Shown here: positions 9,072 to 18,680 of the stretch, piece after piece
How positions within the stretch are numbered: position 1 is the first letter of the stretch
Layout: each line of letters opens with the position of its first letter
Assembly: GCF_001083805.1 (NCBI RefSeq)
Contig: NZ_JXSK01000003.1
Span: 372,001-436,000, forward strand
Reading direction: 5' to 3'
Length of the DNA stretch: 64,000 bases
From: Photorhabdus luminescens subsp. luminescens
GTDB lineage: Bacteria; Pseudomonadota; Gammaproteobacteria; Enterobacterales; Enterobacteriaceae
Position numbers and translations under genes: made by a program
Notes under the pieces: generated by a model
What the model saw: the letters and a program-made list of their open reading frames with translations, nothing else
The model's database searches: none
Told to the model about the DNA's origin: nothing

Positions 9072-9998
9072 TTAAAAAACGGATCGCCCAACACGATCGG
9101 CTAACAATTCTAGGGCAGCGCACCCCGCTAAAGAGTTCCCCGATCGATCCAACTCCGGTGACCAGACAGCAACTGTAAACTCTCCCGGTACGACACATAC
9201 GATCCCACCGCCAACGCCAGATTTTCCCGGCATACCGATTCTGAATGCAAATTCACCGGAACCATCATACATACCACAAGTCATCATCAGCGCATTTATC
9301 TGCCGAGCCTGACGAGGACTCAGGATTTGCTGCGCAGAACCTATCGTACTCCCCTGATTCGCCAAATAAATGAAACATTTAGCAAGCTCAATGCAGTTCA
9401 TTTTCAAAGCGCAATAATGAAAATAAGTTTGCAGTACCGCGAGCACATCATTATCGAAATTACCGAAGGATTTCATTAGATAGGCAATCGCCGCATTGCG
9501 GTGAGAATGTTCCATTTCAGAACGAGCAACTTTGCTGTCGTAACAAATATCAGGACAACCAGCAAGTTTGCGCACTACTTCCAACATACGCTGTTTAGGC
9601 GCACTCAATCGCGACTGCAACATGTCACATACAATTAATGCACCCGCGTTAATAAAAGGGTTACGGGGTTTGCCTTTTTCCAGTTCCAACTGAACTAACG
9701 AGTTAAACGGCTGACCAGAGGGTTCCTGCCCAACCCGTTGCCAGATCTCTTGTTCCTGATAGCGCGTCATGGCTAAAGTCAGGCTTAATACCTTAGAAAT
9801 AGATTGAATCGAAAAACGCTTCTCAGCATCTCCAGCATGAAATATCCGCCCATCGATGGTACAGATAGCTATTGCCAGGTTATCAGCAGGAACTTCCGCC
9901 AGTGCAGGAATATAATTTGCCACTTTCCCTTGGCCAATCAGGGGACGAACTTGTCGCAAAATATCCGACAATAACGCATTAGAGAACGTTGTACTCAC
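9072..9998 (-). CDS. glsB: Glutaminase
   Basis: Hydrolyses L-glutamine to glutamate and ammonia; member of the serine-dependent beta-lactamase-like fold glutaminases (YneH/GlsB type). The SIQSISK segment gives the Ser66-x-x-Lys69 catalytic pair. [15 protein letters not shown] and [13 protein letters not shown] segments are well conserved. A GTG start at 9998 is chosen: GGAG lies 8 nt upstream and the 308-residue length matches E. coli YneH; an upstream GTG would add eight residues overlapping the ribosome site. In E. coli the gene is not in this neighbourhood, so it is an insertion between yggN and yggL. Confidence 0.94.
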   Translation of the reverse strand: MSTTFSNALLSDILRQVRPLIGQGKVANYIPALAEVPADNLAIAICTIDGRIFHAGDAEKRFSIQSISKVLSLTLAMTRYQEQEIWQRVGQEPSGQPFNSLVQLELEKGKPRNPFINAGALIVCDMLQSRLSAPKQRMLEVVRKLAGCPDICYDSKVARSEMEHSHRNAAIAYLMKSFGNFDNDVLAVLQTYFHYCALKMNCIELAKCFIYLANQGSTIGSAQQILSPRQARQINALMMTCGMYDGSGEFAFRIGMPGKSGVGGGIVCVVPGEFTVAVWSPELDRSGNSLAGCAALELLADRVGRSVF

Positions 9999-10073
9999 TG
10001 ATTTTACTCCAGACAGGGGCACTCATTAATCACCAGCGCCCCTGTTATGATTCATGCAAGATATTTTATAGCG

Positions 10074-10197
10074 ATATACCCGCTATCTTTCAAGTTGCCT
10101 CTTTGTTGGCTGCGCTCGCTCACCCCGGTCACATAGTTAGTATGCTCCTGGGGATTCGCTCTCTTGCCGTCTCAATGCATCTTGAAATCAGGATATA
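10074..10197 (-). repeat. ERIC element, copy 2
   Basis: Inverted relative to copy 1: it starts ATACCCGCTATCTTTCAAGT and ends CTTGAAATCAGGATATA. It fills the gap between glsB and yggL. The right end has drifted (AGGATATA instead of AGGGTATA), suggesting an older copy. Confidence 0.92.
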
Positions 10198-10203
10198 AAT
10201 TAA

Positions 10204-10530
10204 TCAATCCCACCAAACATCAAACAATTCAGAGGTCATGACATCTTCCATACCGCGATCCTTCAACCACTTTTCAACCAATTGGCGATGCTCTTCTGTA
10301 CACATACCAATTTTTTGCAAACAGATTAAGCCTTCCCAATGCAGATAACCGCTGGCATCTAGTGCTAAACCATTAGATTCAATCAACTCATCAATAAACG
10401 CATCGACAGTGCTATCGATAATATCTACAGGTGTATTAGATGGGAAACTCCACTTAACAGAAAAACCCAATTCCTTAAATTCATCAATATGCATCTTTTT
10501 ACGCAAACGACGACTGCGGTTTTTAGCCAT
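10204..10530 (-). CDS. yggL: YggL family 50S ribosome-binding protein (DUF469)
   Basis: A 108-residue small protein with a basic N-terminus ([18 protein letters not shown]) and the family ending LFDVWWD. The family has been reported to associate with the large ribosomal subunit; the role is unclear. Its ATG overlaps the trmB stop codon in a TAATG arrangement, so it is translationally coupled to trmB. An ERIC element follows immediately. Confidence 0.95.
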   Translation of the reverse strand: MAKNRSRRLRKKMHIDEFKELGFSVKWSFPSNTPVDIIDSTVDAFIDELIESNGLALDASGYLHWEGLICLQKIGMCTEEHRQLVEKWLKDRGMEDVMTSELFDVWWD

Positions 10531-11249
10531 TACTTAATCCTCTTAAACATTATGTCCCACACGCCATGCCCCAACCGCTGACCGCGCAATTCAAATTTCG
10601 TTATCGGGCGTGAAGATGGACGCGGTACATAATCACCATTTTCAGACAAATTAAGGTAATTATCTACGCCATTCATCACTTCCAACATATGCTCAGCATA
10701 TGGCTGCCAGTCAGTCGCCATATGGAATACGCCACCCACTTTCAACTTGCTTCTTATCAGTTCAGCAAATGGTGGTTGTACAATCCTTCGTTTATTATGA
10801 CGTACTTTATGCCACGGATCTGGAAAGAAAAGCTGTACCATTTCCAAACTATTATCCGGGATCATGTTTTCCAGCACTTCAATCGCATCATGGCACATCA
10901 CCCGCAAGTTACCGATATTTTCATCTTCTGCGGAAGCCAGACAAGCGCCGACGCCAGGTCCATGAACTTCAATCCCAATAAAATCTTTTTCTGGATTCTG
11001 ACTTGCCATTGTGACAAGCGATGCCCCCATGCCAAAGCCAATTTCCAGCACCACAGGCACTTCTCGCCCAAAAAGCGCTGCCAGCTCCAACTTTTCAGCC
11101 TGATATTCAACACCTATTTTTGGCCAGAGATTATCAAGCGCTTGTTGCTGACGATTAGTTAACCGGCCCTGACGACGAACAAAACTTCTAACACGGCGCA
11201 ACGCCCTGCCATTTTCATCAAACTCCGGCGAAATTACGTTATTTATCAT
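10530..11249 (-). CDS. trmB: tRNA (guanine-N7)-methyltransferase
   Basis: A 239-residue SAM-dependent enzyme forming m7G46 in the tRNA variable loop. The SAM-binding motif LEIGFGMGA (residues 68-76), the acidic [10 protein letters not shown] segment and the family signature FPDPWHK (142-148) followed by HNKRR are all present, as is the C-terminal [12 protein letters not shown]. It is divergent from mutY and overlaps yggL downstream by one base. Confidence 0.96.
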   Translation of the reverse strand: MINNVISPEFDENGRALRRVRSFVRRQGRLTNRQQQALDNLWPKIGVEYQAEKLELAALFGREVPVVLEIGFGMGASLVTMASQNPEKDFIGIEVHGPGVGACLASAEDENIGNLRVMCHDAIEVLENMIPDNSLEMVQLFFPDPWHKVRHNKRRIVQPPFAELIRSKLKVGGVFHMATDWQPYAEHMLEVMNGVDNYLNLSENGDYVPRPSSRPITKFELRGQRLGHGVWDIMFKRIK

Positions 11250-11490
11250 GGTATTTCTGTCAGTTTCAAAGGCATTTATTCAGCCGTTTATGGCTGCTTT
11301 ACCAGCAAACCACCTAAAGAGAGCGCATTATCCAAAGATGGGCGATTTTAGCAAGTCCGATCGTGACAAGTACAATTTTAATACGAAATTGCGTAGCGCT
11401 ACGAAAACAAAGTTCCGGTTTACAGCGAGGTTACACTATGTTGCAATCCTATTCACGAAACACTGATTTTCCCTAAAGACAATTATCCCA

Positions 11491-12531
11491 ATGATGGAAG
11501 CAAAGCAATTCTCCGCAGTGGTACTGGATTGGTACCATCGTTATGGTCGCAAAACCCTGCCCTGGCAACTGGAAAAGACCTCTTATCACGTCTGGCTTTC
11601 AGAAGTGATGTTGCAACAAACTCAGGTTGCGACGGTCATTCCCTATTTTCAGCGCTTTATTTCACGTTTTCCCGATGTGACTTCACTTGCCGCAGCCCCC
11701 CTTGATGAAGTCCTTCATTTATGGACCGGCCTGGGTTACTACGCTCGTGCTCGTAATTTACATAAATCAGCACAGCAGGTTGTGGAGTTGCATCAAGGTA
11801 AATTCCCGACAACTTTTGAAGATGTTGTCGCCTTACCTGGTGTTGGCCGTTCAACAGCAGGCGCAATCCTTTCACTTTCTCAAGGTAAACATTTCCCAAT
11901 TCTTGATGGCAATGTTAAACGGGTATTGGCCCGCTGTTATGCCGTGGAAGGTTGGCCCGGTAAAAAAGAGGTTGAAAGCAGCCTCTGGCAAATCAGCACC
12001 AATGTAACGCCGGCACAAGAAGTGGAATATTTTAATCAGGCGATGATGGACTTAGGTGCAATGGTTTGCACTCGCAGCAAGCCGAAATGTGAAATCTGCC
12101 CATTAAATCAAGGATGTATTGCTTACGCTAACCATAGCTGGACAAAATATCCAGGTAAAAAACCTAAACAGAGCATTCCCGAGAAAACAGCCTATTTCCT
12201 GCTGATGCAGAATCATAATTCCGTCTGGTTAGAACAGCGCCCACCAACGGGAATCTGGGGTGGTTTGTTTGCGTTTCCTCAGTTTGAAAGCATGGATTTA
12301 CTAAATGGCTGGTTAGAACAATCCGGTATTTCTCACAGCAAACATGAACAACTCACCGCATTCCGCCATACATTTAGCCATTTTCATCTAGATATTGTGC
12401 CGATAAAAATAAATATTTTATCCTTCACTACCTGCATGGATGAAAATACAGGACTTTGGTATAACTTACAGCAACCCGCAACTGTTGGGCTGGCAGCGCC
12501 AGTTGAATATTTATTACAGCAACTGAGCTGA
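11491..12531 (+). CDS. mutY: A/G-specific adenine glycosylase
   Basis: Removes adenine mispaired with 8-oxoguanine or G. The 346-residue product has the catalytic Glu in [12 protein letters not shown] (E38), the helix-hairpin-helix [12 protein letters not shown] followed by the catalytic Asp (D139), the [4Fe-4S] cluster cysteines C193, C200, C203 and C209, and a C-terminal NUDIX-like domain with [10 protein letters not shown] for 8-oxoG recognition. Two adjacent ATG codons make the start ambiguous by one residue, and no strong ribosome-binding site is seen. mutY, yggX and mltC follow in the E. coli order. Confidence 0.96.
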   Translation: MMEAKQFSAVVLDWYHRYGRKTLPWQLEKTSYHVWLSEVMLQQTQVATVIPYFQRFISRFPDVTSLAAAPLDEVLHLWTGLGYYARARNLHKSAQQVVELHQGKFPTTFEDVVALPGVGRSTAGAILSLSQGKHFPILDGNVKRVLARCYAVEGWPGKKEVESSLWQISTNVTPAQEVEYFNQAMMDLGAMVCTRSKPKCEICPLNQGCIAYANHSWTKYPGKKPKQSIPEKTAYFLLMQNHNSVWLEQRPPTGIWGGLFAFPQFESMDLLNGWLEQSGISHSKHEQLTAFRHTFSHFHLDIVPIKINILSFTTCMDENTGLWYNLQQPATVGLAAPVEYLLQQLS

Positions 12532-12561
12532 ATCCCATATCCGCTATTTTGAGGATTTATT

Positions 12562-12834
12562 ATGAGCAGAACTGTTTTTTGTACTTTCTTACAACGTGAA
12601 GCCGAAGGACTGGATTTTCAGCTTTATCCGGGCGAATTGGGCAAACGCATTTTCAATGAAATTTCCAAAGAAGCGTGGGGACAATGGATGAGCAAACAAA
12701 CCATGCTGATCAATGAGAAAAAACTCAGCACCATGAACCCGGAAGATCGTAAATTGCTTGAACAGGAAATGACTAAATTCCTGTTCGAAGGTCATGATAT
12801 TCAAATTGATGGATATACCCCGCCAGAAAAATAA
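12562..12834 (+). CDS. yggX: Fe(2+)-trafficking protein YggX
   Basis: A 90-residue protein protecting iron-sulfur clusters from oxidation and involved in iron trafficking. It begins [20 protein letters not shown] with the conserved Cys7, and keeps the [14 protein letters not shown] helix. TGAGGA precedes the ATG. It is 30 bp from mutY, itself a [4Fe-4S] enzyme, consistent with an oxidative stress operon. Confidence 0.97.
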   Translation: MSRTVFCTFLQREAEGLDFQLYPGELGKRIFNEISKEAWGQWMSKQTMLINEKKLSTMNPEDRKLLEQEMTKFLFEGHDIQIDGYTPPEK

Positions 12835-12845
12835 TATTTAGCTTT

Positions 12846-12868
12846 CATCAGAGCCAACGGCTCTGATG
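12846..12868 (+). terminator. Hairpin between yggX and mltC
   Basis: Ten-bp perfect arms CATCAGAGCC and GGCTCTGATG around AAC, 12 bp past the yggX stop. The bases after it (TTGTATTC) are not a proper T tract, so it is more likely an attenuator or mRNA stabiliser than a full terminator. Confidence 0.55.
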
Positions 12869-12897
12869 TTGTATTCAACACCAAATGGCAATGTAAG

Positions 12898-13971
12898 ATG
12901 AAAAAACTGTTAGCGCTGTTTGTTATTGCCCCAATTCTTGTTTCCTGTACCAGCCACAAAAATCGTGAATACCGTGAAGAATATATAAAAGATACCAATG
13001 GTTTTGATATTTTGATGGGCCAGTTTGCTCATAACATTGAGAACATTTGGGGCTTGCATGAAGTATTAATTGCCGGTCCAAAAGATTACGTAAAATATAC
13101 CGATCAATACCAGACTCGCAGCCATATCAATTTTGAAGCTGGAACGATCACGATTGAGACAATTTCGCCAACTGACCCTACAACCTATTTACGTAAGGCC
13201 ATTATCACGACCTTATTAATGGGTGATGATCCAGGCTCAGTTGATCTTTACTCTGATACTAACGATATTCAGATCAGTAAAGAACCCTTTCTTTACGGAC
13301 AAGTTACGGACAATAACGGCCAACCGATTCGTTGGGAATGGCGAGCAACACACTTTGCAGATTATCTGATTGCCAACAAATTACAAAAACGCCAATCTGG
13401 TTTACATGTCATTTGGTCTGTCACTATGCAACTGGTACCAAACCATTTGGACAAACGTGCTCATAAATACCTGCCGCTGATTCGTCAAGCTTCCATTAAA
13501 TATGGCATAGATGAATCGCTGATTTTGGCAATTATGCAAATAGAATCCAGCTTCAACCCCTATGCAATCAGCCGTTCTGATGCACTTGGATTGATGCAAG
13601 TTATACAACATACTGCTGGCCGTGATGTCTTTAAGCTGAAAGGTAAATCAGGGCAACCAAGCCGTAGTTATCTATTTGATCCAGAAAATAACATTGATGC
13701 CGGCACAGCATATTTATCGATATTACAGAACAATTATCTGGGTGACATCACTAACGCAACATCTCGCCGTTACGCGGTAATAACGGCTTACAATGGTGGT
13801 GCAGGTAGTGTATTACGGGTATTTTCTAGCGATAAGAAAAAAGCGGCTCAAATTATTAATAAAATGGCGCCGGGTGATGTTTATGAAACCCTGACAACTA
13901 AACATCCATCGGCAGAATCACGTCGTTACCTGATGAAAGTCAATACTGCCCAGAAAAGCTATCATCATTAA
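12898..13971 (+). CDS. mltC: Membrane-bound lytic murein transglycosylase C
   Basis: An outer-membrane lipoprotein that cleaves the MurNAc-GlcNAc bond of peptidoglycan to give 1,6-anhydro products. The lipobox LVSC places the lipidated cysteine at C17. A DUF3393 domain spans about residues 30-180. The SLT domain follows, with catalytic Glu216 in [13 protein letters not shown], then ALGLMQV and [10 protein letters not shown]. It is 357 residues, the usual length. It ends the yggX block and is followed by a strong terminator and then tRNA-Phe. Confidence 0.96.
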   Translation: MKKLLALFVIAPILVSCTSHKNREYREEYIKDTNGFDILMGQFAHNIENIWGLHEVLIAGPKDYVKYTDQYQTRSHINFEAGTITIETISPTDPTTYLRKAIITTLLMGDDPGSVDLYSDTNDIQISKEPFLYGQVTDNNGQPIRWEWRATHFADYLIANKLQKRQSGLHVIWSVTMQLVPNHLDKRAHKYLPLIRQASIKYGIDESLILAIMQIESSFNPYAISRSDALGLMQVIQHTAGRDVFKLKGKSGQPSRSYLFDPENNIDAGTAYLSILQNNYLGDITNATSRRYAVITAYNGGAGSVLRVFSSDKKKAAQIINKMAPGDVYETLTTKHPSAESRRYLMKVNTAQKSYHH

Positions 13972-13982
13972 AATATTAAGAA

Positions 13983-14024
13983 AATAACGGAGAGCAATTT
14001 TTTCTACTCTCCGTTATTGTTTTG
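13983..14024 (+). terminator. Intrinsic terminator after mltC
   Basis: A 12-bp perfect stem (AATAACGGAGAG with CTCTCCGTTATT), a T-rich loop, and GTTTTG after the stem, starting 12 bp after the mltC stop codon. This separates the mutY-yggX-mltC transcript from tRNA-Phe. Confidence 0.85.
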
Positions 14025-14085
14025 CCTATATTTCTAGCTAGTCGAATAATTTCAAAGCACAAATCACTATTTCCAAAGAAATCTA

Positions 14086-14121
14086 TTGACGAGCTCTACC
14101 GAATACGGTTTAATGCGCCCC
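14086..14121 (+). promoter_or_regulatory. tRNA-Phe promoter with GC-rich discriminator
   Basis: TTGACG (14086-14091) as -35 and TTTAAT (14109-14114) as -10 are separated by 17 bp, followed directly by GCGCCCC. A GC-rich discriminator between -10 and the start is the hallmark of stringently controlled stable RNA promoters. Confidence 0.8.
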
Positions 14122-14124
14122 GTT

Positions 14125-14200
14125 GCCCGGATAGCTCAGTCGGTAGAGCAGAGGATTGAAAATCCTCGTGTCGGTGGTTCGATTCCGCCTCCGGGCACCA
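14125..14200 (+). tRNA. tRNA-Phe (GAA)
   Basis: A 76-nt cloverleaf: acceptor arms GCCCGGA and TCCGGGC, D-loop AGCTCAGTCGGTAGAGC, anticodon stem-loop GGATTGAAAATCC with anticodon GAA, and T-loop GGTTCGATTCC. The 3' CCA is encoded. In enterobacteria the tRNA-Phe near mltC (pheV in E. coli) is a frequent integration site for genomic islands. A truncated integrase lies about 385 bp downstream, which fits that history. Confidence 0.98.
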
Positions 14201-14585
14201 TATCAAAGAGCGTTGGTTGAGAGATGAGAAGACTCAACGGGCGTTCGATATCGGAACCTAAAAGTGCATAATTGTAGATTGATCAGTCTTGCGCTACTTA
14301 GATATAAGTATAAAGGTTCTAAGATTAGGATATCTGAGAAATCAGATGTCCTTTTTTCGTTCGAGAGAGATATTTACAAGTTCTATTGCAACTGTCAAGC
14401 AGCCCAAACCAAAATCAATGAATTAATTAACACGATGTTGTATATCGGTTGTTAAGATTTCCTGATTGGTTAGAAGAAGGTTAATTCTGGGAGACTGCAT
14501 CAGTTCAAAAAAATTCCCCATCTTGCAACAGGGAATTATTTATGTAGAAAAAGGCAAATTCAGACAACAGCGAGAATATTCTGTT
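14201..14585. other. Intergenic stretch after tRNA-Phe
   Basis: Holds the tRNA terminator and a GTTGAG...CTCAAC inverted repeat just after the tRNA. A 63-codon open frame here runs through the terminator hairpin and has no ribosome site; I see no gene. Confidence 0.5.
14328..14357 (+). terminator. Intrinsic terminator for tRNA-Phe
   Basis: GGATATCTGA pairs with TCAGATGTCC (one T-G wobble) around GAAA and is followed by TTTTTT. It ends the tRNA transcript about 130 bp after the CCA. Confidence 0.85.
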
Positions 14586-14845
14586 TTATCCGATTAGCAT
14601 TTCGCCTCTTTCTGGCTCAACATCAATATACAGCATCAACTCTCGCTCCAGCGCGCGCCCGGCAATATCCAGATTGATATCAATATATTCCATCGTAGTC
14701 GTAATACTGCGATGCCCCAGTAATCCGCGCACCATTTGCAAATTACGATCAGGCGCTTTCATCAGTTCAGTTGCCAAAGTATGCCGGAAACGGTGGGGGC
14801 CCACCGCTTAATCATCGCCAATACGGCGCGGCCGGTATGCTTACG
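14586..14845 (-). pseudogene. Tyrosine recombinase (integrase) C-terminal remnant
   Basis: About 72 codons encode the end of a phage-type integrase catalytic domain. GPHRFRHTLATELMK carries the His-x-x-Arg box, LLGHRSITTTMEYID carries the second His, and the nucleophilic Tyr is in MEYID. Just upstream an in-frame TAA interrupts the continuing homologous-looking codons (RIGDD before it), and farther up the frame is lost, so the N-terminal domain and most of the catalytic domain are gone. Lying on the minus strand just past tRNA-Phe, it is the likely relic of the recombinase that inserted an island there. Confidence 0.82.
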
Positions 14846-15126
14846 TCAAATAAATATATTATAAGCATTGACGTATTTTATCTTTAACCCTATACCTTTT
14901 GTAATGTTATACAAGACCTGAAATAGGGCACAGCCATTCCCTTGCAAAGTGGTAAAACCTTTTTCTATGGGCATTTACCAGCCTAACACCAACAGCAAAT
15001 AGGGAGGGGAAACAATCCGAAAGAGAGATATCGACGACAAAAAATATTAATAATAGTTAACATTTAAACCACTAACACAACTAAAGTCCATTTCATGGAC
15101 AAGACAGATACAATCAGGAAACAGTC
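14846..15126. other. Intergenic stretch without recognised features
   Basis: The AT content rises after the integrase relic. A TCCAT-TTC-ATGGA inverted repeat lies at about 15088-15100, just upstream of the next gene, and might be part of its promoter region. No gene is seen. Confidence 0.4.
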
Positions 15127-15663
15127 ATGTCACTAACACGCATAGAAGCTAAGTACATATTTGATAATAATCTCGGGTGCCGCTATGGTACTGCGACTGG
15201 GGGAGCGGCCTACGCCTTCATGGACATTGAAGGAGAAGGCAAAGATGGAGGCGCACTGATCCCGCCAACGTCGGTAATCCTGAATTGGCTTAGAGATCCT
15301 AGCCAGCCCGCTTATGAGCCCCGCTGGCATAACCGACTGTGGAACTCATGTGGATTAATCGTCTCATTGAGCGCCGCGGGTACAGTGCTCCTGGTGACGA
15401 AAGCGCCGCCCACCGCTGAACGGTACCCGTTCGATAATAAGGCGGCACGAGGTGATCACTATACGTTTCGCAAATGCAACCGTCTTTCACCGGACAGTAA
15501 AATTGTAGCAACAATCCATTATGGCGGGGGAAAAGGAGAGCTGGAAGACGGAAAGATCGCTTCCCCTGTCAACGCTGCGCTGGTTAATATTGCTACCGTC
15601 GAGCAGTTGTATAACGCGATTCTTGCAGAGTTGAAGAAACTTGCAGGCAACGCAGCAAATTGA
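15127..15663 (+). CDS. Unknown 178-residue protein
   Basis: I do not recognise this protein. AGGA lies 8 nt before the ATG, and a T-tailed hairpin follows, so it has the layout of a real single-gene transcript. The product is soluble-looking, Gly-rich in the N-terminal half (YGTATGGAAYAFMDIEGEG) and has a helical C-terminus ending KLAGNAAN. No signal peptide or metal motif is visible. GC content is higher than in the surrounding intergenic DNA. It sits in the accessory region past tRNA-Phe. Confidence 0.7.
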   Translation: MSLTRIEAKYIFDNNLGCRYGTATGGAAYAFMDIEGEGKDGGALIPPTSVILNWLRDPSQPAYEPRWHNRLWNSCGLIVSLSAAGTVLLVTKAPPTAERYPFDNKAARGDHYTFRKCNRLSPDSKIVATIHYGGGKGELEDGKIASPVNAALVNIATVEQLYNAILAELKKLAGNAAN

Positions 15664-15738
15664 TCGCTTAGCAGCCAACACTGGCAACGTGACGCAAAAG
15701 CAATGGCTGTGAGAAATCACAGCCATTCAGACCGCCGA

Positions 15739-15767
15739 CAAACCTCGCTAAAGAGGTTTGTTTTTTT
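15739..15767 (+). terminator. Intrinsic terminator after the 178-residue gene
   Basis: CAAACCTC pairs with GAGGTTTG around a 6-nt loop and is followed by seven T residues. This is a textbook rho-independent terminator. Confidence 0.9.
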
Positions 15768-15981
15768 CATGATGAAGAATTATGCAATCCATTTTCCTCA
15801 TTAATCCGGTTTTATCACCTAGCAGGGTAATTTGATTAGCTGTATTTACCCGATCATATGCTTTAAATGTTGCCGCATGAGTTTCATTATCACTAAAATA
15901 AAATAACATATGGTCAAATATAATTTTTTATCTCAGTTTATTAATACACCTATCAGTTAAACTCATCCAATAGTGGTGCTT

Positions 15982-16878
15982 ATGGACAAGTTAAGAGCAA
16001 TCAGCGTTTTCCGACGTGTTGTGGAACTAGGCAGCTTTAAAGCCGCCGCCCAGGATCTAGGCTTATCCAAGGCTGCTATCAGTAAGAATATCAATGAGCT
16101 TGAAGCGCATCTTAAAAGCCCCCTAATTAACCGAACAACCCGAAGCATGCACATAACCGCAAGCGGCAAGAATTACTATCATCAGGTGTGCAACATCCTG
16201 GATGAGCTTGAGAATGCTGACTTATCAGTGATGGAAACTTCTCACGCTTTGACAGGCTCGATAAAAGTGAGTATTCCAATGTCGATAGGGCTAAAGGAAT
16301 TAAATCCACTGATATGCCAGTTTATGCATGCTCACCCCGGTATTTCGGTCGAAGTTGTTATGATTGATAAATATATCGATCTTATTGAGCATGGAATAGA
16401 TGTTGCGATACGTGGGGGAGGTGAATTAAGCGACTCCAGCCTTCGCTCCAGGAAGCTGATAAAAGTGCCCCGAGTCTTATGTGCCTCACCAACATATATT
16501 GAGGCTTCTGAAAAAATACTCATCCCTGAAAATCTCGCTTCTCATAACTGTCTTATCTACAGTTTATCTTCTTCTCCACGACGCTGGATGTTTCACAATC
16601 AAAATGATGTGAAAGTCGTTGACCTTAAGCCCGGAACCTATGTGGTGAATAACGGACTTGCGCTCAAACAGGCAGCCCTTGCCGGACATGGCGTGGTTTT
16701 ACTACCTGAATTACTGGTCATTGATGAGCTACAGTCAGGGGAACTTGTCAGACTGCTTCCTGAATGGGAAGCAGACACGCAGGCACTTTATGCCATACAA
16801 CCTTTTCATAAAGAACGTTCTATCAAGGCTAGGGCTTTTATCGATTTCCTTGTCAATGCGCTGGACGAAACCTGCTAA
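15982..16878 (+). CDS. LysR family transcriptional regulator
   Basis: A 298-residue LysR-type regulator. The N-terminal winged helix-turn-helix (residues 1-60) includes SFKAAAQDLGLSKAAISKNI and INRTTRSMHITASG. The effector domain follows (about 90-290), with SIPMSIGLKELNPLI and the GHGVVLLPELLV segment. It groups with the AaeR/DsdC-like short-linker class typical of genes annotated as putative regulators in enterobacteria. The ATG at 15982 is preferred over the upstream GTG as it gives the usual N-terminus. Its target is unknown; the gene at 17082 on the same strand is a candidate. Confidence 0.9.
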   Translation: MDKLRAISVFRRVVELGSFKAAAQDLGLSKAAISKNINELEAHLKSPLINRTTRSMHITASGKNYYHQVCNILDELENADLSVMETSHALTGSIKVSIPMSIGLKELNPLICQFMHAHPGISVEVVMIDKYIDLIEHGIDVAIRGGGELSDSSLRSRKLIKVPRVLCASPTYIEASEKILIPENLASHNCLIYSLSSSPRRWMFHNQNDVKVVDLKPGTYVVNNGLALKQAALAGHGVVLLPELLVIDELQSGELVRLLPEWEADTQALYAIQPFHKERSIKARAFIDFLVNALDETC

Positions 16879-17081
16879 TATCTCGTGATTTTAACGGACG
16901 CTCTATTACAGAATCACAGCCCTCGCCTTGCATAATGGTTATATCAGAGAGGGGATTAAAATTGTTTACTATCAGTGCATAATATTTTCACATAATAGAC
17001 ATTTTAATAAACTATTCATCTCCCTATACTCGGTTTTGCAAATGAATTTACCGGTTACATCAAAATTGAGAAGGTGTAAAT

Positions 17082-17819
17082 ATGAACAATTCCGTTATTT
17101 CAACATCAGAAAATCTTGTCCTGTCTTATCTTGATGGACGTCAGCCGACCATTGGCATTGAGAACGTCAACAAAATTTTATTTTCCATCGGCGTCCGGGT
17201 CAGTACAACACCGATCCCCGAAGAAGCCAAACCTATTCTTGAAGCATCAAAAACGCGCGCGATCACTGGGGAAGAGAGCGAGAAGCTGATTTCGCTATTC
17301 CCTTTACACCGCGGAGAACTCCTGGAGCAAATCCGACTGGCTGGTCGTCAACCGGAAGCTCACCGCGGCGGTTTTCTATCGACGTCGGAAGTAGGTGTTG
17401 CCCCTTATCCCAAAGTCTACGATATGAAAGCAATTACGGTTGAAGCCAGAAAAACCGTTCTCGAAAAATTCGGCAGACTGCACGTAAACAGCTCTGAAGA
17501 CGGGATGGGTATTGATGAAGTCATGACGGTTGTAGCTGGCGGTCCGTGGACCTGGTTCTTCCGTCTACCGGACGGCGTAATTGCAAAACTATCGATAGGA
17601 CGCGTGGAAGCGGGTGATCCTGCTTGGCGTCTCAGCTATCCCGGACTCGGAATGCACGCTGGGTTCCTGGATGCTAAGGATGGATTGACCGTGGCATTTG
17701 CCCACGGGCCGAAGCATTTCGTTATGCGCTATGACGAACCAAGTGTTGATGGCGCAGAGATGCTGGGCACCAACCCGTGGGTTGATTTCAGTGGTGATAT
17801 GCCGAAATTAGTCAAATAA
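17082..17819 (+). CDS. Unknown 245-residue protein
   Basis: Not recognised. AGAAGG precedes the ATG at suitable spacing. The product is soluble, without a signal peptide. Its C-terminal half has a Trp/Gly-rich segment (GGPWTWFFRLPDG) and beta-rich GLGMHAGFLDAKDG followed by AHGPKHFVMRYDEP. The N-terminal third is helical and charged. It follows the LysR gene by about 200 bp on the same strand and is followed by a hairpin. Codon use and GC content are higher than in the fimbrial region. A regulator-target pair with the LysR gene is only positional inference. Confidence 0.75.
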   Translation: MNNSVISTSENLVLSYLDGRQPTIGIENVNKILFSIGVRVSTTPIPEEAKPILEASKTRAITGEESEKLISLFPLHRGELLEQIRLAGRQPEAHRGGFLSTSEVGVAPYPKVYDMKAITVEARKTVLEKFGRLHVNSSEDGMGIDEVMTVVAGGPWTWFFRLPDGVIAKLSIGRVEAGDPAWRLSYPGLGMHAGFLDAKDGLTVAFAHGPKHFVMRYDEPSVDGAEMLGTNPWVDFSGDMPKLVK

Positions 17820-17830
17820 AAGCTCATTTT

Positions 17831-17862
17831 CCGGCTGGCGCTTCATGCGCAGCCGGTTTGTT
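17831..17862 (+). terminator. Hairpin after the 245-residue gene
   Basis: CCGGCTGGCGC pairs with GCGCAGCCGG around TTCAT with one bulged G, followed by TTTGTTA. It begins 11 bp after the stop codon and is a likely terminator. Confidence 0.7.
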
Positions 17863-17894
17863 ACTTCTGAAATGATTTGTTACTTCTGAAATAA
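17857..17894. repeat. Tandem 19-bp direct repeat
   Basis: Two head-to-tail copies of TTTGTTACTTCTGAAATRA differ at one position. They lie between the terminator hairpin and the converging SDR gene; no function is apparent. Confidence 0.85.
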
Positions 17895-17921
17895 TGTAAC
17901 TATAGTGGATCGACAATATCT

Positions 17922-18680
17922 TCAATTAAAATGGGGCTGACCATTTGATGCGGTAACCCCACCGTCTATCGGTAAGTTCACCCCATTAATGAAGCTGGCA
18001 TCTTCGCTCGCTAAAAATGTAATGGCTGCCGCAACTTCGGCCGGCGTTGCTGCCCTTTGCAACGGAATTCGATCGTTGAACTGATGCAAGATCTCATCGC
18101 CAAAACGTTCAGTCATCGACGTAAGCACCAGACTGGGGCAAACAGAATTGACACGAATACCTCGTGAACCATAATCCAGCGCCATAGCACGAGTCAGGTT
18201 AACCACTGCACCTTTTGCCACGCAATAATGTAAACCTGCCCAATCAGCGCCTAGCCCCGACACAGACGCATTATTGACAATACATCCTTTGCTTTTCAGC
18301 AAATAAGGCAAAGCAAAATAGCTACAGTTGGTTACCCCATTGAGATTAATGGCCAGCACCTGATCTCCCTCCTCCAACGAGAGGCTTAATAAATCACCAG
18401 CACGGTACATACCTGCATTATTCACCAGAATATCTATTCCGCCAAAATGCCTGACGGTTTCATCAACCATATTCTTGGTCGATTCTCGATCTGTAACATC
18501 TGTCTGAATAACCAATGCCTTACTGGATGGCAATTCACTGCATACACGCTTGAGCTTGTCAGTGTTCCGCCCTGTCAATACAACAATGGCCCCTTCTTGT
18601 GAAAAACGTTTTGCTGTGGCTTCCCCAATACCGCTTCCTGCACCGGTAACAATGACAACTTTATCTTCAAATCGAATCAT
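17922..18680 (-). CDS. SDR family NAD(P)-dependent oxidoreductase
   Basis: A classical short-chain dehydrogenase of 252 residues. It has the cofactor loop TGAGSGIG (12-19), NNAG (87-90), the catalytic Ser near 139-141, Tyr152 and Lys156 in YCVAK, and a C-terminal FINGVNLPIDGG. TGRNTDK after the second strand suggests NADP preference. The substrate cannot be inferred. It stands alone, converging with the 245-residue gene, on the left border of a long gene-poor stretch. Confidence 0.92.
   Translation of the reverse strand: MIRFEDKVVIVTGAGSGIGEATAKRFSQEGAIVVLTGRNTDKLKRVCSELPSSKALVIQTDVTDRESTKNMVDETVRHFGGIDILVNNAGMYRAGDLLSLSLEEGDQVLAINLNGVTNCSYFALPYLLKSKGCIVNNASVSGLGADWAGLHYCVAKGAVVNLTRAMALDYGSRGIRVNSVCPSLVLTSMTERFGDEILHQFNDRIPLQRAATPAEVAAAITFLASEDASFINGVNLPIDGGVTASNGQPHFN

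Noticed and set aside
10689..11162. A 157-codon plus-strand frame over trmB
   Set aside because: Antisense shadow of trmB, which has all its motifs on the minus strand.
14264..14455. A 63-codon plus-strand frame after tRNA-Phe
   Set aside because: It runs through the tRNA terminator, lacks a ribosome site and has no recognisable product.
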